Shown one piece after another: positions 63,801-64,000 of a stretch of 64,000 nt of DNA. The stretch comes from Bacteroides acidifaciens. Its GTDB lineage: Bacteria; Bacteroidota; Bacteroidia; Bacteroidales; Bacteroidaceae. The stretch covers positions 1,322,723 through 1,386,722 of the forward strand of contig NZ_CAEUHO010000004.1 of the NCBI RefSeq assembly GCF_903181435.1. Reading direction: 5' to 3'. The position numbers were made by a program, and so were the translations under genes. The notes below the pieces were generated by a model. That model did no database searches, was not told the DNA's origin, and saw only the letters and a list, made by a program, of their open reading frames with translations. Every line of letters begins with the position of its first letter. Within the stretch, counting starts at the first letter, position 1.

Positions 63801-63987
63801 TAGTTCCATTGACTAATACACTGGCACCAATGACCGGTTCTCCTGTAAAGTCAATAACTGTACCTGTGACCGTTTTATTCTGGGCATAGGCTCCAACTAT
63901 TAAAAGGGAGAACAAAGTGAAGAAAAATAGCCGTCGGATAGTATCCTTATAGGCGTACAGGTGATTACCTTTTTTGTTGCTTTTCAT
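60856..63987 (-). CDS. SusC/RagA-like TonB-dependent transporter (second PUL)
   Basis: Outer-membrane importer of 1043 residues, complete, starting 13 bases from the window end. It has an N-terminal signal (LFSLLIVGAYAQ), a carboxypeptidase-regulatory-like domain (VTGTVIDFTGEPVIGASVLV), the DEVVVVGYGVQKKSDVTGAM and IDILKDASATAIYGSRGANGVI blocks of plug and TonB-linked family, and a barrel ending in GVNIGF. Its promoter is outside the window. The divergent sequence from the first SusC indicates a different ligand. Pairing with SusD at 58747 is clear; ligand is inferred from the enzymes (galactose-, arabinose- and rhamnose-decorated pectin). Confidence 0.96.
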   Translation of the reverse strand: MKSNKKGNHLYAYKDTIRRLFFFTLFSLLIVGAYAQNKTVTGTVIDFTGEPVIGASVLVNGTTNGTITDLDGKFTLSNVPAKGTITVTYIGYKKQEISVAGNTNFKITLQEDSETLDEVVVVGYGVQKKSDVTGAMARVGEKELKAMPVKNALEGMQGKTAGVDITSSQRPGEVGNINIRGQRSINAEQGPLYVVDGMVIQNGGIENINPSDIEAIDILKDASATAIYGSRGANGVILVTTKKGKQGKVTLNYSGTVTFETLHDVTEMMSASEWLDYARIAKYNAGSYASATPTYEADKAAFGSVAASWKNIDQAWSNGNYDPSKVGSYDWASHGKQTGITHEHTLSASGGSDKFQGYASFGYMDQKGTQPGQAYERYTLKTSFDSNPVEWFKMGTSINASYSTQDYGYSFSKSVTGSGDFYSALRSMIPWTMPYDENNEYIRYPNGDVNIINPIRELDYNTNQRRTFRASASMYSQIDFGKIWKPLEGLSYRIQFGPEFQFYTLGVANAADGINGDGNNGAQYKNEQKRAWTLDNLIYYNKTLGQHNLGLTLMQSASAYHYEMGDMRATNVASADELWYNMSSAGTLNSFGTGLTETQMASYMIRMNYGYKDKYLLTASMRWDGASQLAEGHKWASFPSAAIAWRMDQEDFLKDVSWLNQLKLRVGVGVTGNAAIKAYATKGAITGLYYNWGQNDSSLGYVPSDPSQKEPAKMANPTLGWERTTQYNVGVDYGFFNNRLSGSIDAYKTKTNDLLLEMTIPSLTGYVSTYSNVGKTSGWGIDLQINAIPVQLKDFSWSTTLTWSMDRNRIDQLSNGRTEDVNNKWFVGEEIGVYYDWVYDGIWKTEEAEEAAKYGRKPGQIKVADLNKDDKIDANDDKKVVGYVRPRWTGGWSNTFNYKNFELSFFILSRWGFTVPQGAVTLDGRYMQRKVDYWVAGTNENARYYSPGSNGEGADTYNSAMNYQDGSYIKVRNISLGYNFTPQQLGKLGINNLKLYVQAMNPFNIYKACDFLDTDLVNYDNNTRTFGSPTTLKSFVIGVNIGF

Positions 63988-64000
63988 ACTTTAATTGTTA

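Overview
The window is from a gut Bacteroides, or a very close relative. The evidence is two SusC/SusD-type polysaccharide utilisation loci (PULs), a hybrid two-component regulator (HTCS), promoters of the Bacteroides type (TTTG at -33, TAnnTTTG at -7) and dense long lipoproteins and enzymes with SPI or SPII signals. The gene order of the first locus recalls the homogalacturonan PUL of B. thetaiotaomicron; that comparison is from memory and was not checked. No rRNA, tRNA, CRISPR-cas, transposase or phage gene was seen. Layout: (1) 1-2756, a Dna2-like nuclease-helicase cut by the window edge, followed by a convergent intergenic region with a candidate structured RNA. (2) 3153-30555, a homogalacturonan/pectin PUL. 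An outward-facing (minus) block encodes a GatC-type permease, a secreted KduI isomerase and an MFS hexuronate-type transporter. A plus-strand block encodes GH105, CE8, a CE12-CE8 fusion and the HTCS. A long minus-strand operon encodes SusC, SusD, a surface lipoprotein, CE8 and three PL1 pectate lyases. Together they can bind and cut pectin at the surface, import oligosaccharides, demethylate and deacetylate them, release unsaturated galacturonate (GH105), isomerise it (KduI) and carry it into the cytoplasm. (3) 31864-42649, core genes: radical SAM protein, flavodiiron protein, NagB, YciO/Sua5-type protein, AsmA-like protein, PIF1-like helicase with TPRs, HAD phosphatase and MalY/PatB aminotransferase. 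(4) 42980-63987, a second PUL for a branched pectic glycan (probably rhamnogalacturonan I side chains or an arabinogalactan): GH106-like, two GH28, an unknown secreted protein, CE12, GH2, a double-GH43 protein, GH42, SusD and SusC. Its regulator is not in the window. The most striking non-coding signal is a set of intergenic arrays that share one geometry but not one sequence. At 9782-9972, 30941-31020, 31154-31241, 38474-38566, 42671-42798 and 58396-58459, short inverted repeats recur with a period of 22 bp, so one half-site of alternating orientation falls on every helical turn. Each array uses its own arm word (for example GAAACT, ATGAGAA, TTCCTC, CGTTCAACA), while loops and spacers vary. 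Four of them sit just downstream of stop codons. I know of no described family with this rule, and it is the best candidate here for something new. A second regulatory observation is a shared element, GAAAAACAAA-n-A-n-TGCAC-n-TA, in front of both GH105 and susC of the first PUL, a plausible operator for its HTCS.
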